From the NCBI GenBank assembly GCA_012295275.1, contig CM022679.1, positions 2,460,116-2,520,115 of the forward strand: a stretch of 60,000 bases of DNA, given 5' to 3'. The notes below the pieces were generated by a model. It worked only from the letters and a program-made list of their open reading frames with translations, was not told the origin of the DNA and made no database searches. The DNA is from Chrysomallon squamiferum. Taxonomy: Eukaryota > Mollusca > Gastropoda > Neomphalida > Peltospiridae. The position numbers and the translations under genes were made by a program. Shown here one piece after another: positions 45,581-57,600 of the stretch. The number at the start of each line of letters is the position of its first letter. Position 1 is the stretch's first letter.

Positions 45581-46900
45581 TGTAACAAAATCAAATCAAA
45601 ATGTGTTTCAGACTTTCAGTTTTATCATTTACACTGTAATATTTCTCTAGCCATGAAAACATACAGTTATTACTAAAAATACATTCACATAACCAGATTT
45701 GTATCAAATTTATTTAATTAAATAAAAAAGTACATTTATCTGTACAAAATGACAGAGAAAGGACTAAAATGGTAGAATTTCCTTATTAAAATTATTTATT
45801 TCATTTTAATATAAGAATAAAATATATTAATCCTTCATTCTGAACACAAGATGTTGCTGAACTTAAAGATACTGCTCTGAAATCTTTTTAATCTAAAACA
45901 GTAATAAAAATTAATTTATATAAATTAAAATAACATTCTATGACACAGGTAAGATAAACAAAACAGCTGAATGTTCATGAAATTATTTGCACCACTAAAG
46001 TAAATCATGTTAATAATTACCCACTTAATAAAACTGTAAAATACAATACAGTTTATTTCAAAAATAAAACTTGATCTTGTGTCACATCTTGATTTTTAAA
46101 CATTAGTTGCAGTCTAGGCAGGCAAAATGGCAGAGTTATGTTTAATTTACTCAAAAAGACAATTTGAAATAAGAGGATATTATGCATAGTTTTCATTTCA
46201 GTAGTTTTATACAATTAGCTCATTTAGATGTAAGTATTTTCATATTCTGACATGATATTTTTTTTTTTTTTTTTTTTTTTTATTTAAAAGACAACTCTTC
46301 CACACTTTTACTTAGCAGAAAATGATCTCTTTCTGATGGTCAGATATCATGATTTCTGATAAAACAATTACAGAATGCTGGCTGGAATAACATGTGCAGG
46401 CATGAGGCCTGTTTATGAAATAATATTGAATTCAGTTATCACAGAATAAAAAATATAAATGAGCATAAGTCTAACAATAATACATGCATGAACAATTATG
46501 TTTTTCTCATTAGATTACATTTTGTTTCATGTTAAATATTGTATACATTCATACTCAGAGTTGTAAAGAAGGAGACTGACAACATTCAGCTGTAGTTTGG
46601 TTCACGAGATACATACATATATTAAACGATTTTAAAATATGAGTGGTCTCTAGTTCAGAAAATGGATAGATTAATTTTAAAAATAAATATTTATGCCTTC
46701 TGGTTAGTTTTAAATAACATTTCCTCTACATTTTATCATTGTTTATAGGTACATTTTTAAAATATATTTTAATGTACAGAAATTATTCAATGTAACTTAG
46801 TAACAATTCCAAAAGTACAGTTATTTCACATACAGTTCTAAAGAACACAAAAAAACCACTCAAATCAGCAAGTTAATATTTTTGCTTGAGTATCATGATT
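45581..46900. other. AT-rich sequence, probable IPMK-B 3' untranslated region
   Basis: Directly downstream of the IPMK-B stop on the minus strand, with few microsatellites. A minus-strand AATAAA (46279-46284) abuts an A run on that strand. No other gene seen. Confidence 0.4.
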
Positions 46901-49743
46901 TTAAGAATAATTTGATTCTTGTCTCAGAAGCTGATCCAGATATTTCAGAAGACTGTGGATTCCGTATAAAACATTTTGATCAATGTCTGATGAAGGGAAA
47001 ACATGAGCAAAGTCAATCATGTGAATATCGACTCTAGTTTTGTCTTTCACACTTTCTGTTCTCAGTCCGCAGTTTTCACATTTTCTGTTGCTGTGTCCTG
47101 TTTTGTGCTCAGTGTCGTAAACTATCAGAAGGGAACTGGCGTAAAATGAAAATGATTTTTGCGAAGAGAACCATTTCTCAATGTCTCTCAGTTTGGGAAG
47201 CAGCGCTTGAATCACATCCTTTCTTAACCTTTGAGGCAAGCCAAAGAATTTGCCTAGACCTGGAAAAAAGAAACCAAAATTGAATAAAAACTGACCTAAA
47301 AAAATTAAAAATATTTTAGTTAATAATCCAAATGACATCTGATGAATGAAAAGAGATTTAATATTTAAGTCAAGAAAGTTGTTTAAAAAATCTTTGTGTA
47401 TTATTAACTATTTAAAACAAAATTGGCCTGACATTTTAAAATGAATTAGATGCAGATGATACTAAGTAACAGAAGAGATTTCATTACACCAGATTCACAT
47501 GTAATAAAATCTCTCTTTAAATCTGAATTACGAGAATTTCCCTGTTAGCTCAGATAATTCAGAATCAATCAAACAGTTCAGGTTCAAATCCTCTCTGTGT
47601 AGGTCAAATAAAAACAAATTTTAAAGTTCCCCTTTTCAGAACTATACAGAGATAACTTCCCTGTTAATTCTGCTGACACAACACTGGACTCCCAAACTGA
47701 CAGCTAAATAAAAAATTAAACTAATCTGTCTATTGACGGCTATACAACAGTTTACACTGTCATAAAACAATAAATTACCTTCAAGAAGAACGGACTCTTC
47801 CGGTATTTTGTGACAGGCTTGTTTGTCAATGTAGTCAAATGTACCTGTTACCTCATTGAACACCTGGAATCAAATTAGCTTGTAAATTTACTATAAACAA
47901 CAGTAAAATTTTATTTTTAAAAAGTGACAACAAATAAATGTAGTTATACATGTACTTATTGATCAGTTTGGGTTTTTTTAATTTCAACTAGTAAGGTTAC
48001 ATTATGTATCAAACAATTTAAAAAAAGAATAGATAGAGTTCCTCAAAATAAATAGATATTTTAAAATTTATTTCAAACATGACTGGAAATGAAACTTGAA
48101 ATGAGATGAAAAAAATAAAATTAGGCAACAGAAAATGGTGAGTATCTGTAACAAAATGCTGTATTTCTAGTACACATGTGCTTCAGCCAAGTTCAGGTAG
48201 ATAGATAATTACCTTTCATTAACTTTTTTATGCCCATTGTTTTGTTTCTTCTGCATAAAAACAAGTTCATTATACACACCTAATACAGAAATATACATGT
48301 ATCACAAGGTTTTTAATAGTTTTGCCTTCTAATTTTAAACCCATAATTATTTCACTGTAGATATTTACCCTCATTCCAGACAACTGAAAACCAAGTCTTT
48401 CAGTGTATGGACATTTCTTTTTCTCCCGTTCCACTTTATCTGGTGGAGCTTCAGGGTCAGAGGTCACACGGCCCATCTTGATGTCTAAGACAGAGGGATT
48501 CTCGTATTGTGAACAAACGTTGTCCAGAATCATGAATGTCACTGAAACAAAAACATTTACATTACTTAATTTTTCCTTCTTCCTATTATAATTATTATAT
48601 ATATATATATATATATTTTTTTATTTTTTATTTTCAGTCTGGACATTATTAGATTCTTGTGTGTATGCAGTTTTATATGATCTTTTTATATCAATAAAAT
48701 AAATGACTGTAGAAAAACACTACATAAAACCTCTGCTAACAAAAAGTCAATCTAAACTGCAAAATCATTGTTGACTTGGTTAATATTTATGTTTTCACAA
48801 GAAGTAAAACTATTTCAAATGTTTCCATATTCTGTTTGTACTTATATGCATTTTTTTTTAATAATCATACTAATTTAGATTTCAGGTCAAGGAAAAAGAT
48901 ACGCCTTCTTGCACAAAACAGTCTAAGTTTTAAATCTATTTTAATACTTCAGTTTCACAAACAGCAAGTTAAAAGTGAGACGTAAATAATTATACTACCT
49001 CCATCCTTGACGACAGTTCCATGAAAACATGGCACAAAGTTTCTCAGAGTCAGAATGTTGTCATCCTTGCAGCTGCTGTCAAACACCATTTTGTAGAAGC
49101 CGAGTTCGCGCGTTCCACGTGGTGGCTGCTGCACAGCTTTCAGCACTCGACCATTTCCTAAATCTAGCATTCCTGTAAAACAGAAAAATAAACATATCTC
49201 TTAAACAGTCGAGTAAAATAAAGAAATAAAGAATAATAATAAAACATCTACAAGAAAGATTAACAATAATTATTAAAATAAAAATACTGCATATATAACA
49301 ACAACAAATAAATAAATAAATAAATATCACAAAGAGCTTTTCAGTTTAATCCCCTTGCACTGTTCAATGAAATTATTTAGTTACTGGTTTCAGGATGGTG
49401 AGGGATATGGACAAGTTTATTTCTAATCACTCAGCAGATTACTGTAGATTTCAAAATCAGAACTCCCAAGCAGTACACTGCAGTAACACCTCATGAAATT
49501 ATCACTGGTTGCCATGACACCTGTAGAAGTTTAAGCTGAAGTCTACAGAGATGTTGAACATACCATCTGTTCCTTTCAGCCCATACTGGTGTCCAGCCAC
49601 TTGGGTCAACAAAGGTTTGGTTCCTTCTATCCGTGACCTTGAATATTCACCATCTCTTCCCTCATGTGTCATGTTCACAGATCCAGTATTTGTGTCTAAG
49701 CTCACTGAGGAATAAAATTCCCTCACTGCAACAGCCTGGCATC
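46901..49743 (-). CDS. IPMK: Inositol polyphosphate multikinase paralogue B (5' end not found)
   Basis: Exons on the minus strand: 49743-49564, 49172-48999, 48541-48369, 47863-47779, 47259-46901; at least 322 residues, in phase throughout. Marks: 'KPLLTQVAGHQYG', ATP-site 'GRVLKAVQQPPRG', catalytic PSVLDIKMG, 'GFQLSGMR', 'FSFYASSLLIVYD' and 'VDIHMIDFAHVFPSSDID', all close to IPMK of other animals. The first exon seen has an acceptor (CATTTTTCAG) and is open to its start (CQAVAVREFYSSVSLDT), so translation begins in an undetected upstream exon or at an internal Met (MTHEGRDGEY). The middle three exons are the same lengths as in copy A (174, 173, 85), showing tandem duplication of an intron-containing gene. 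This copy keeps the consensus residues and is the likelier ancestral-function IPMK. Confidence 0.94.
47474..47514. repeat. 15-bp hairpin in IPMK-B intron 4
   Basis: AGAGATTTCATTACA and TGTAATAAAATCTCT are inverted repeats with one mismatch and an 11-base loop, just before a tRNA-like fragment; possibly a MITE remnant. Confidence 0.6.
47539..47605 (+). mobile_element. tRNA-like SINE fragment
   Basis: TTAGCTCAGATAATTCAG resembles a pol III A box, and GGTTCAAATCC at 47581-47591 matches a B box. The spacing (35 bases start to start) and weak stems exclude a functional tRNA. It lies in an intron of IPMK-B in the opposite orientation. Confidence 0.45.
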
Positions 49744-50196
49744 CTGAAAAATGTTAAAAAGAAATAGTATATATGCTGAGCAAATTGTTATGCTTCTGAG
49801 TTCTGTAATTAAAATGTTAATTCAGTGTATTAAGATTTACTGTAATTGTAACATACAATTACTGTCAATTTAGTTTTACGTTATTATTATTATTTAAGTT
49901 AATAATTTATAAATGGAAGGTAAATAAGAAGCATATAAAATCAAATGAAAACTGTATTTCTTTGTTTGCCAAAAACTACTTAATTTTATATGAATCAATT
50001 ATTGCTCGTACAATAATTAATCTAGTTTTATTTGTAATCCATATTTGTATTTTGATATTTTGCAACATCAGCAGTATATTCTCCATCTGCGGTTTTATTA
50101 ATAAAAATAAAAATAAAAAAATAAAAAATGTATCGAATATTTATTACCAGGTAATATTTAAGATTTTAATTTCCATTTATGAATATTTTATCCTTT

Positions 50197-50262
<66 letters not shown>

Positions 50263-51244
50263 GTATTAGTATTGATGTTTCCAGTATTCGTAAAATATAA
50301 ATTTGGCAAATTTCTGTAAAGACGACACAAGCTCTCAATCAAATGCTTTGTTACAGTGTGTACATATGTCTTATACTATTATTTGTAATTTACATAATAT
50401 TAGAAATAATGCTGCTGATAAAATAATGAATGAATTCAGTCAATTTTTCTTATTATGCTGAACTCAAAATGAATTGAATACATTTAATAAGGTCGTTTAT
50501 CCAGGAAATAACCTTCTGGGTTTTCATCCTAGTTTTTCATCCTGTTACGCTTCCTTTTCCAAGTATGTAGTAACACAAAGATCGCGGGACCAGTCGGTAG
50601 TTCGTATAGCAGATGGCCAAAATTCACGTTTTCGCCTTTAGATCATGTGGCGAGGCTGAAATACTTTACTTCTTAAATATCTCCGATTTTTCAACAACAA
50701 AATAAAATTAATAAAAGTATATGCTAATTATAAATAATAAATAAATGGAAATAAAATAACTAATAATTAAAACAAAATAGAGTGAAATGATAATGTATTC
50801 ATAAAATTAAATCTGTCATAATTATACAAATAATTACTGACAAAATTCATCTTTAAAAAAGAAACAACAACAAAAACAAAATCAGCAACAACTGCTACAA
50901 CAAACAACCCATTTATAAAATGACTGTTTATTAGTTTTATAAAATCATGTTTTTAGGAACTACTAACATTGTCTTTTGAAAAAGAAAAGAAAAGGAGAGA
51001 TCTTGTTTATTCAGTTGCTGTAATTAAACAACTAAAACATAAATGCCTGTCTATATCTACTGGAGATTCAAATATATATATATATATCTTGACCTCATTA
51101 AGCAGAAACCTATGTTGTTAATCTAAGAATAGCTGTTGAAGACATAACAGACAAATAAATGCGTAACTGTTAGACGGTCAATAGTGGAATCGATCCGAAA
51201 GGCAGCAACTGAGGTTGGCAGGAAGTTACTTATATTTTCATTTC

Positions 51245-51275
<31 letters not shown>

Positions 51276-51579
51276 ATGTGACGATAAATCATATATGATA
51301 AAATTAAGTCACCAGCCTCTGTTAACAAACATTTAAAAATAATAATACGATCCGTGCTTTCCCAAAACTACTTCATACTTACCTCCCTTGATTTAAAATA
51401 AACACGCGACTGTTAGCCTAAGCGATTATGTGAAAAGACAAAACTGGTTCATCTGAGAAGCCAAAAACGATTTCTGCCATTTTATATTTATTTCATCGTC
51501 AAAACTATATACATACGCACATACATACACACATACAATCATATATGCTATTACTTGTTTACATTAAGAAGCACTGATG

Positions 51580-51625
<46 letters not shown>

Positions 51626-51881
51626 AAATTATGTTTTGGACACCATGTATAATCTCACGATCATGAAAATAACTGAATTTATTTAATTCTAATTTTATTA
51701 TTTTCACATTTAAAATAAAGAGGGCTGGATAAACTCGCGAATAATTGTTTGATGTCACCTTTCCACTACGTGTATTTTGACGAAAATACGTAAACCTTAT
51801 TGTTAGTGGGGGGGAGTAATTGACTTGCCGATCTTTTCAAGGAAGTGACGTGAACATGCAAATGCTGAAATGATCGGTTAA
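49744..51881. other. Upstream region of IPMK-B, no exon established
   Basis: Contains (ATT)n 50196-50262, (CA)n 51579-51623 and less AT-rich patches at 50500-50660 and 51340-51480. A minus-strand donor-like AAGGGAG|GTAAGT at 51383 could end a noncoding first exon of IPMK-B, but it coincides with the recurrent TTACCTCCCTT repeat phrase. Confidence 0.4.
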
Positions 51882-52053
51882 ATGTTAGCTGTTAATCTAG
51901 TACCAGTCCTCTCCGGAAATCAATACAGGGATTGCGCAATACAGTACGTCATTACGGTAGGAATAGCAGTTTACGTTATTGTCCAAAGAAAGACATGCGA
52001 AACAAAATCAATGAATCTTACAGATAACGGGAGGAAAAACGTGAAGAAAAAAA
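51882..52053 (+). CDS. Possible first coding exon of an unidentified small membrane protein
   Basis: ATG at 51882 opens 57 codons ending at a consensus donor (AAAAAAA|GTAAGA). The peptide starts MLAVNLVPVLSGNQY, has a hydrophobic stretch YVITVGIAVYVIV near residues 22-34, then becomes Lys-rich (NGRKNVKKK). This looks like a single-pass segment with a basic cytoplasmic side. The sequence has CpGs and is less repetitive than its surroundings. It is divergent from IPMK-B and might share a promoter with it. No second exon was recognised, and the ATG context (TTAAATGT) is weak. Confidence 0.35.
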
Positions 52054-52131
52054 GTAAGATTTGCGAGGGAGGGTGCAGCTGCCTTTGAATAAAATAAAGC
52101 AAGAATGAATGGATGTTCGTTTCACTAAAGG

Positions 52132-52203
52132 CAGTGCCGGATTTAGGTACAAAATAAACAAGTTGAAGTTAAGGGCCTCTGCAAGAGTCTAAATCCGGCA
52201 CAG
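52132..52203. mobile_element. 72-bp hAT-like MITE
   Basis: Terminal inverted repeats CAGTGCCGGATTTAG (left) and CTGTGCCGGATTTAG (right, read inward) are of hAT type. The interior contains AAGGGCCTC, common in such elements. Flanking 8-mers ACTAAAGG and AATGAAGG match at six positions, consistent with an aged target-site duplication. Confidence 0.65.
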
Positions 52204-53057
52204 AATGAAGGGCTGTAAGATATAAAACACATTCATAAGTACACACACACAAGCACACGTGCCTCTTTCTTTATATAGTGAGAAAGGAAAACAAAAAAAA
52301 AGATGCTACAGCGAACTTAGCGAACATAGCGATTAGAAACTTTTAGAAATTTTCCATATGGACATTATCGAAATAGCCTTGAACTTTATCAGATGACTAC
52401 GGGCAGGTATGACTAATGGGAGGATACCACCGAGAAAGCTTTATCTCTGCCGTCTCATCAGACATAGAGTTCAACAGAGTTCAAGGTTGGGTGCACACAT
52501 TCCTATCTCACAGTCATTGCCGTGTTACACTCAGTAATAATCAGGTCCTATGAGAGGGGGGAGGTCCAGCCAGTACTTTGTTCCGGGGCCCAAGAACTAA
52601 GAAGGGCCCCACAGCACTCTTGCAACATCCCCCCCCTCGAGAACAAGCACTTTCTATTCAGCCCAACATACACTTACATTCTCATATACACACGTCACTA
52701 TATTTATCACAACACACTTACTTTTTATTATTAATATATTGAGAACAAATCTTTGCTTGCCCCAAAGAGGTTTTGTACCGCCGTGCAAAATTTTTCTTTG
52801 ATGCGCTGGTAATAATGATATGGTCTCAGATCAGAAGGATTAGAAAGAAAAAACGGAATTTTGTGCAGATATGTTATTACTTTTATCGTGATATTATTGA
52901 GATTTACTGGAATTCCGATCAATTTTGTCATCCGATCTCAGTTAATATAATAAATAATATCTAAATAGCGGATTCCAATTACTCAGTACAATATCTAAAA
53001 GCACATAAAACATATATTCATGACTACAGACTTTATTCAAAATATTATATAAACACA

Positions 53058-53094
<37 letters not shown>

Positions 53095-54168
53095 TTCAGC
53101 ACCATATATATCACTAAAAATAATATATAAAAGCAAATATATATATATTCAAGATGGCATATATTATTCTAATATATAAAACATACATATATTACTCAAA
53201 ATGTGATAAAATAGCAGATATGTATTCAGGATCACATATAATTTAACTAATTGCAAAACACGCTTTCATTAGCAACTTACTATCAGAGTCCATCAAACTG
53301 CTTTGTTCTGGAGCAATGAAATAAGCACTGGAATGCACAGACCAGCATCTCTAACTGTTATAACTGTACCTATAGGGTGTGTGACTACTGGCACGTGTAA
53401 CTACTAGGCAGAAAGCGATGAATCAGGCGGGCTGTGTAACGTTATTCCGTTCACTGAACAGAAGAATGAATAAGGATATTGAACGGAAGATAGCAATAAA
53501 TTTAATATAAGAAATTTCAGTAATTACAGATGTCAAAACATAGCCTTCTGTACTGAAACGAAAAATATTAAAAATATATAACACACAATCATTCATGTCA
53601 AAGTTATTTTTTGTACATTTATCAACGAATGACCTTGACCTACAAACAGTACAATTTGTGACTGCATTAATAGAACCTGTATCGATTATTTGGCTGAAAC
53701 AGTTGTTCGTAAATAAAATGCGTATCGTAAACGTAATATATGAACACGACTTCTTCTCTGAAACATTACAAACAACCAAGCTTTCATTTCATCATATTAA
53801 TCTTCCAAATGCTTTTATAAACACGAGTTCGCTTCAGAGAAGTGCCTCGAAATGTTTGGAATCGCCGCCACGATGAGTACAACATATGAAAAATAAAATG
53901 ACTGTAATATTTAGGATCACGCACAGTAACCAAAATGCTTTTATTTTGCTTTCAATATTAATGGGCTCGTCATTAAAAAAAATCCCTCTGGTACACTGCA
54001 GCAGACGTCCAAACGTAACGCGGGAAACATTGCAACTGTCCCCAGTCCTCCCACTTGTCGGCTTGCTCTACTTCCATCTCTAACGCGTCTTGCTATAGGC
54101 TGTTCCTATGGATCCACGGATCGATACGCGGGAAAGCCACAACAAACTGATGCGAACAAACCTGGTAC
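52204..54168. other. Region without an assigned gene
   Basis: 52550-52640 (GGGGGGAGGTCCAGCC... AAGGGCCCCACAGCACTC) resembles the inside of another hAT-like relic. 52960-53240 has CA and TATA repeats. 53423-53876 is open on both strands for about 90-118 codons (plus strand 53595-53876) with mixed composition but no family resemblance. 53990-54160 is CpG-containing promoter-like DNA. Confidence 0.4.
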
Positions 54169-54271
54169 TATATAGGAAGTTGATCGCAGGCTGCTCACAG
54201 TTTGACTGCGTGTCGCAGAGATTCGGTTAAGGAGACTACTGAAACGAGATTTGGAGTTTGCCGTCCATCAG
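54169..54271 (+). promoter_or_regulatory. TATA promoter with spliced noncoding first exon
   Basis: TATATA at 54169-54174 is followed 28 bases later by an initiator-like CTCACAG (start about 54197). A consensus donor CATCAG|GTAAGA lies at 54271/54272, defining a 75-base first exon without an ATG. The downstream gene was not found within the window. Confidence 0.5.
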
Positions 54272-55510
54272 GTAAGAACGCGATTAGATGGGGATTGGCA
54301 TTGTTTCATTTGTTCCGGAGTAATCCGAACTACTCCGAAATAGCCTATTTAATTCCCGGATTTGTAGCACAGTTTTGTTTTCGTGCTTTTGTTTACATTT
54401 GTCATCTTACTATTATAAACAGTTTGGTTGGGACGGGTAGAACTTGATAATCATCCCCCTCTAACTCTCGACAGAGCATGTATCCTAATTTTGTCGAAAA
54501 CGACAGAAATTTTCGTACCTAAAACCGTATCAACATAACTGTATTTCTACGAACTTGTTTTATTTGTAAATGTAAATATACATAATTGTGATTCGTGAAG
54601 CCTTATTCATTTGTGTGGATACTATAAATATAAAATTTTTTTGTTTTTTTTAATTAACACTTCTAAATTCGTGATGTGTTAACCCAAACGTCCACAATTA
54701 TGATTTATTTATAAAGTGGTGAAAACATTATGTATCTTGTGAGAAACATGTGTAGCATCTTACATACGTTATCGTTATTATTCTTTCTTTTTGTCAGGAC
54801 TGGGAATTCGTACTAATTAACGTTAAATTAGTTTATTGTTAATGTACTTCACGTTAACATGGCTCACTAAAGTAGATGATTCAAGAAAAAGAAGAAATAA
54901 GCATTTTCTTCTTCTTCTAATTATTATTATCACGTTTTATTATTAATTGTCATTTGAAACTCTTAATTCTTTCCTGAAGATAATTTTACTTAACTGCCAG
55001 CTTTTCTAACTGTTATTTTATTTAGTCGCGTGGAACAGATATATTCGAGTCGCTAAAAACAGAGAATAGTGAAATCGTAAAACTGAAGCGAAAGAAAGAA
55101 TAAAAAAGATCGATTGTTTTCGACCTCACCGAGTGTGCTGGACTCTTTTGTGTACAGAACACAGGAAAATTCATCACATTTAGACAATCCATACCGTATC
55201 AATAAAATTAAGAATAAAATATATTCAGCGTTATGTTTCTAGTCTCCCCAAGGTCGTATTCCTGCAGTCGTAGTTGGTAGCTGAGATAGTTATAGCAGAA
55301 CCAGAATTATGCAGTAACGTAAATAACGTCTAATGTTTACAGAACATGCAGAAAGAATTTGTGTGTTTTTTGTTGTTGGTTTTTTTTAAAAACGTGTTTG
55401 TCGTTTTATTTTTAATTATTAATATTCAAATTATGCAATAGCTTTTGAAATCAATATTGGCATAATTAAGAGGAGGTATTTTTTGTATTACACTGATGAG
55501 ATATTCAAAT

Positions 55511-55764
55511 AGGCCTGTACTGACAGTGTTTTTACACAGGCCTATACACTAACAGTATTTTCACAAGCACTCTGCTGATAGGGTTTTAACACAGGCCTGT
55601 ACACTAACAGTATTTTCACAAGGACTCTGCTGATAGGGTTTTAACACAGGCCTGTACACTAACAGTATTTTCACAAGCACTCTGCTGATAGGGTTTTAAC
55701 ACAGGCCTGTACACTAACAGTCTTTTCACAAGGACTCTGCTGATAGGGTTTTAACACAGGCCTA
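55511..55764. repeat. 55-bp minisatellite, about five copies
   Basis: Unit contains ACAGGCCTGTACACTAACAG, then TATTTTCACAAGCACTCTGCTGATAGGGTTTTAAC. Copies differ by AAGGACT/AAGCACT alternation, indicating a two-unit higher-order period. Confidence 0.9.
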
Positions 55765-56723
55765 TGAACACACAAACTATCAATGAGCAAAATCTCTCTA
55801 TTTCTGTATTATTAGCTTTATAAGTGACATGTGTTCTGACTGTTCAGCTGTGAAAGAAAACATCTGTTGTAGATAACTCAGGCACGTTGGTGAATTACTT
55901 TAAATTATTTTCTAGGCGGGAATCGAAAACGCTACACTTTATATATCCCTAATCCGCCAATGGCATTTATGCGTGTTCACAAGCATAAACTGACGATATA
56001 TTCATGTTTTTATTATACCGAGGACGGAAGGGAAACTACTGCACGTAAACAGATCTCTACATATATAAACATACAGGAATTATTACCCAAAACGTGATCG
56101 TAGGCAATAAAAGTTGCGTAACGGAAATTGTAATTGTATCGCTCGTGTTTCCAATACTGGATCCGTACAAATAAACACATCTTAGACTGGTTATCCGTAT
56201 CACTTCTACTTACTGAAGAAAGACTGTGATGTTTGCATTTAAAAAAAAAAAAAAAAAACATTTTAAAAAGTAAAAGAAAAAGTCCGTAATAACAAATTGA
56301 ATAAACAGGACCATTGGTCTATATCGATACTTTTTTCTGCTTCAAAGAAAATGACTGAAGATAAGACTGAAGAAATAGTAACCGTTTTACGAAGGATTAA
56401 GTGACTGTTACAGCGAGAAATGAGTAGCTAACAATCTGTTGTCGCTAGTTACCTATTGTGACTCCCTGGCGTGTTGGTCACTGAATCAGTGATGTAACAG
56501 ATGTGAGTTTATCAGAAAACAATCTTCACTTATTAATCTGTAACATATTTTTGTAGCTTTCAACAAAATAAAATTAATGTATGATTTATATATTTGTAAC
56601 AAAATACTGTAAATTGGTATTTATAAATTAATGTAACATAATTATAAACCGTATTTTTACTTCTTTAAATAAAAATTATTTCTGTATTTATTATTATTAT
56701 TATTATTTATCAGCATAATCACT

Positions 56724-56762
56724 AAAAAAAAAAAAAAAAAAAAAAAAAATAAATAAATAAAT
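56724..56762. repeat. Poly-A followed by (AAAT)n
   Basis: An A run of about 25 bases then AAATAAATAAATA; possibly a retroposon tail. Confidence 0.8.
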
Positions 56763-56889
56763 ATTAAAAATGGAATTGTCTGTCATATATTTATGACTTT
56801 TGTTATAACATATATATAATCACTTAGATTAAAACTTTAATATAATATTAACTCATATAATTATCATTTGTTGTATACACTACACTTTT

Positions 56890-57210
56890 GGCAGTTTTCG
56901 GAAGGGTTCGGAAACTTGGTCTTTTAAGCTAATAACAATTTGTTACAAATACCAAATTGGCTTTCTTCGGAAGAATTCAGAAATCGCATCCTGTAATTTT
57001 GTAGCAGTAATCATGGAGGTGTGTAGAAATCATCGTTTATTGCAAATTCCAATTTATTCATCGGAAAGATGTTTTCGGAAGAATTCGGAAACAGTATCTT
57101 GCGCATTCGTAGAAATAATCGTGTACGTCCGTAGAAATAATTGTGTATGTCCGTAGAAATAATCGTGTATGTCCGTAGAAATAATCGTGTGCGTCCGTAG
57201 AAATAATCGC
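56890..57210. repeat. Composite repeat: TTCGGAAGAATTCGGAAA and GTCCGTAGAAATAATCGTGT
   Basis: Three spaced copies of the first motif (near 56899, 56967, 57073) are followed by five tandem 22-base copies of the second. The left part appears to be a much older array of longer units that include the same GTAGAAATMATCG core. Confidence 0.7.
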
Positions 57211-57482
57211 GTTCTACGCTAATGGTTAATGGAAACCTTTGTTAAAAGTGCCCGTCTGCTGCTGTGTAATTGGGAGAAGAATCCTGTGAAATTTCTTTAG
57301 TTGTGAAAGGCTAAAGTAATACGAGAGAAAGATACTGCGTGGTACAGGCGTTCACGACGTCGTATTTCGGCTGTATAACAGTAAAAGAAGCCGAACAAAG
57401 TGAGGAGATTCAGATATAGTCTGGTGTTATAACAAAACATGAATATTTGCTTAAATAGCAATATCAGTTTCAACAGGTGTTT

Positions 57483-57600
57483 ACACACACACACACACAC
57501 TCACACACACAATCACACGCATACACATACACACATATATGCTGACGCACCCACACACATGTATACACACATACATACAAACATCAAACGTACACACACG
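57483..57600. repeat. (CA)n-rich tract
   Basis: CA and ATAC repeats. Confidence 0.8.

Noticed and set aside
47539-47605. Functional tRNA gene
   Set aside because: A and B boxes are present, but spacing is short and neither acceptor nor anticodon stems form.
53423-53876. Overlapping frames of 118 (minus) and 93 (plus) codons
   Set aside because: Opposed open frames in AT-rich DNA without splice sites, family motifs or a promoter; neither can be preferred.
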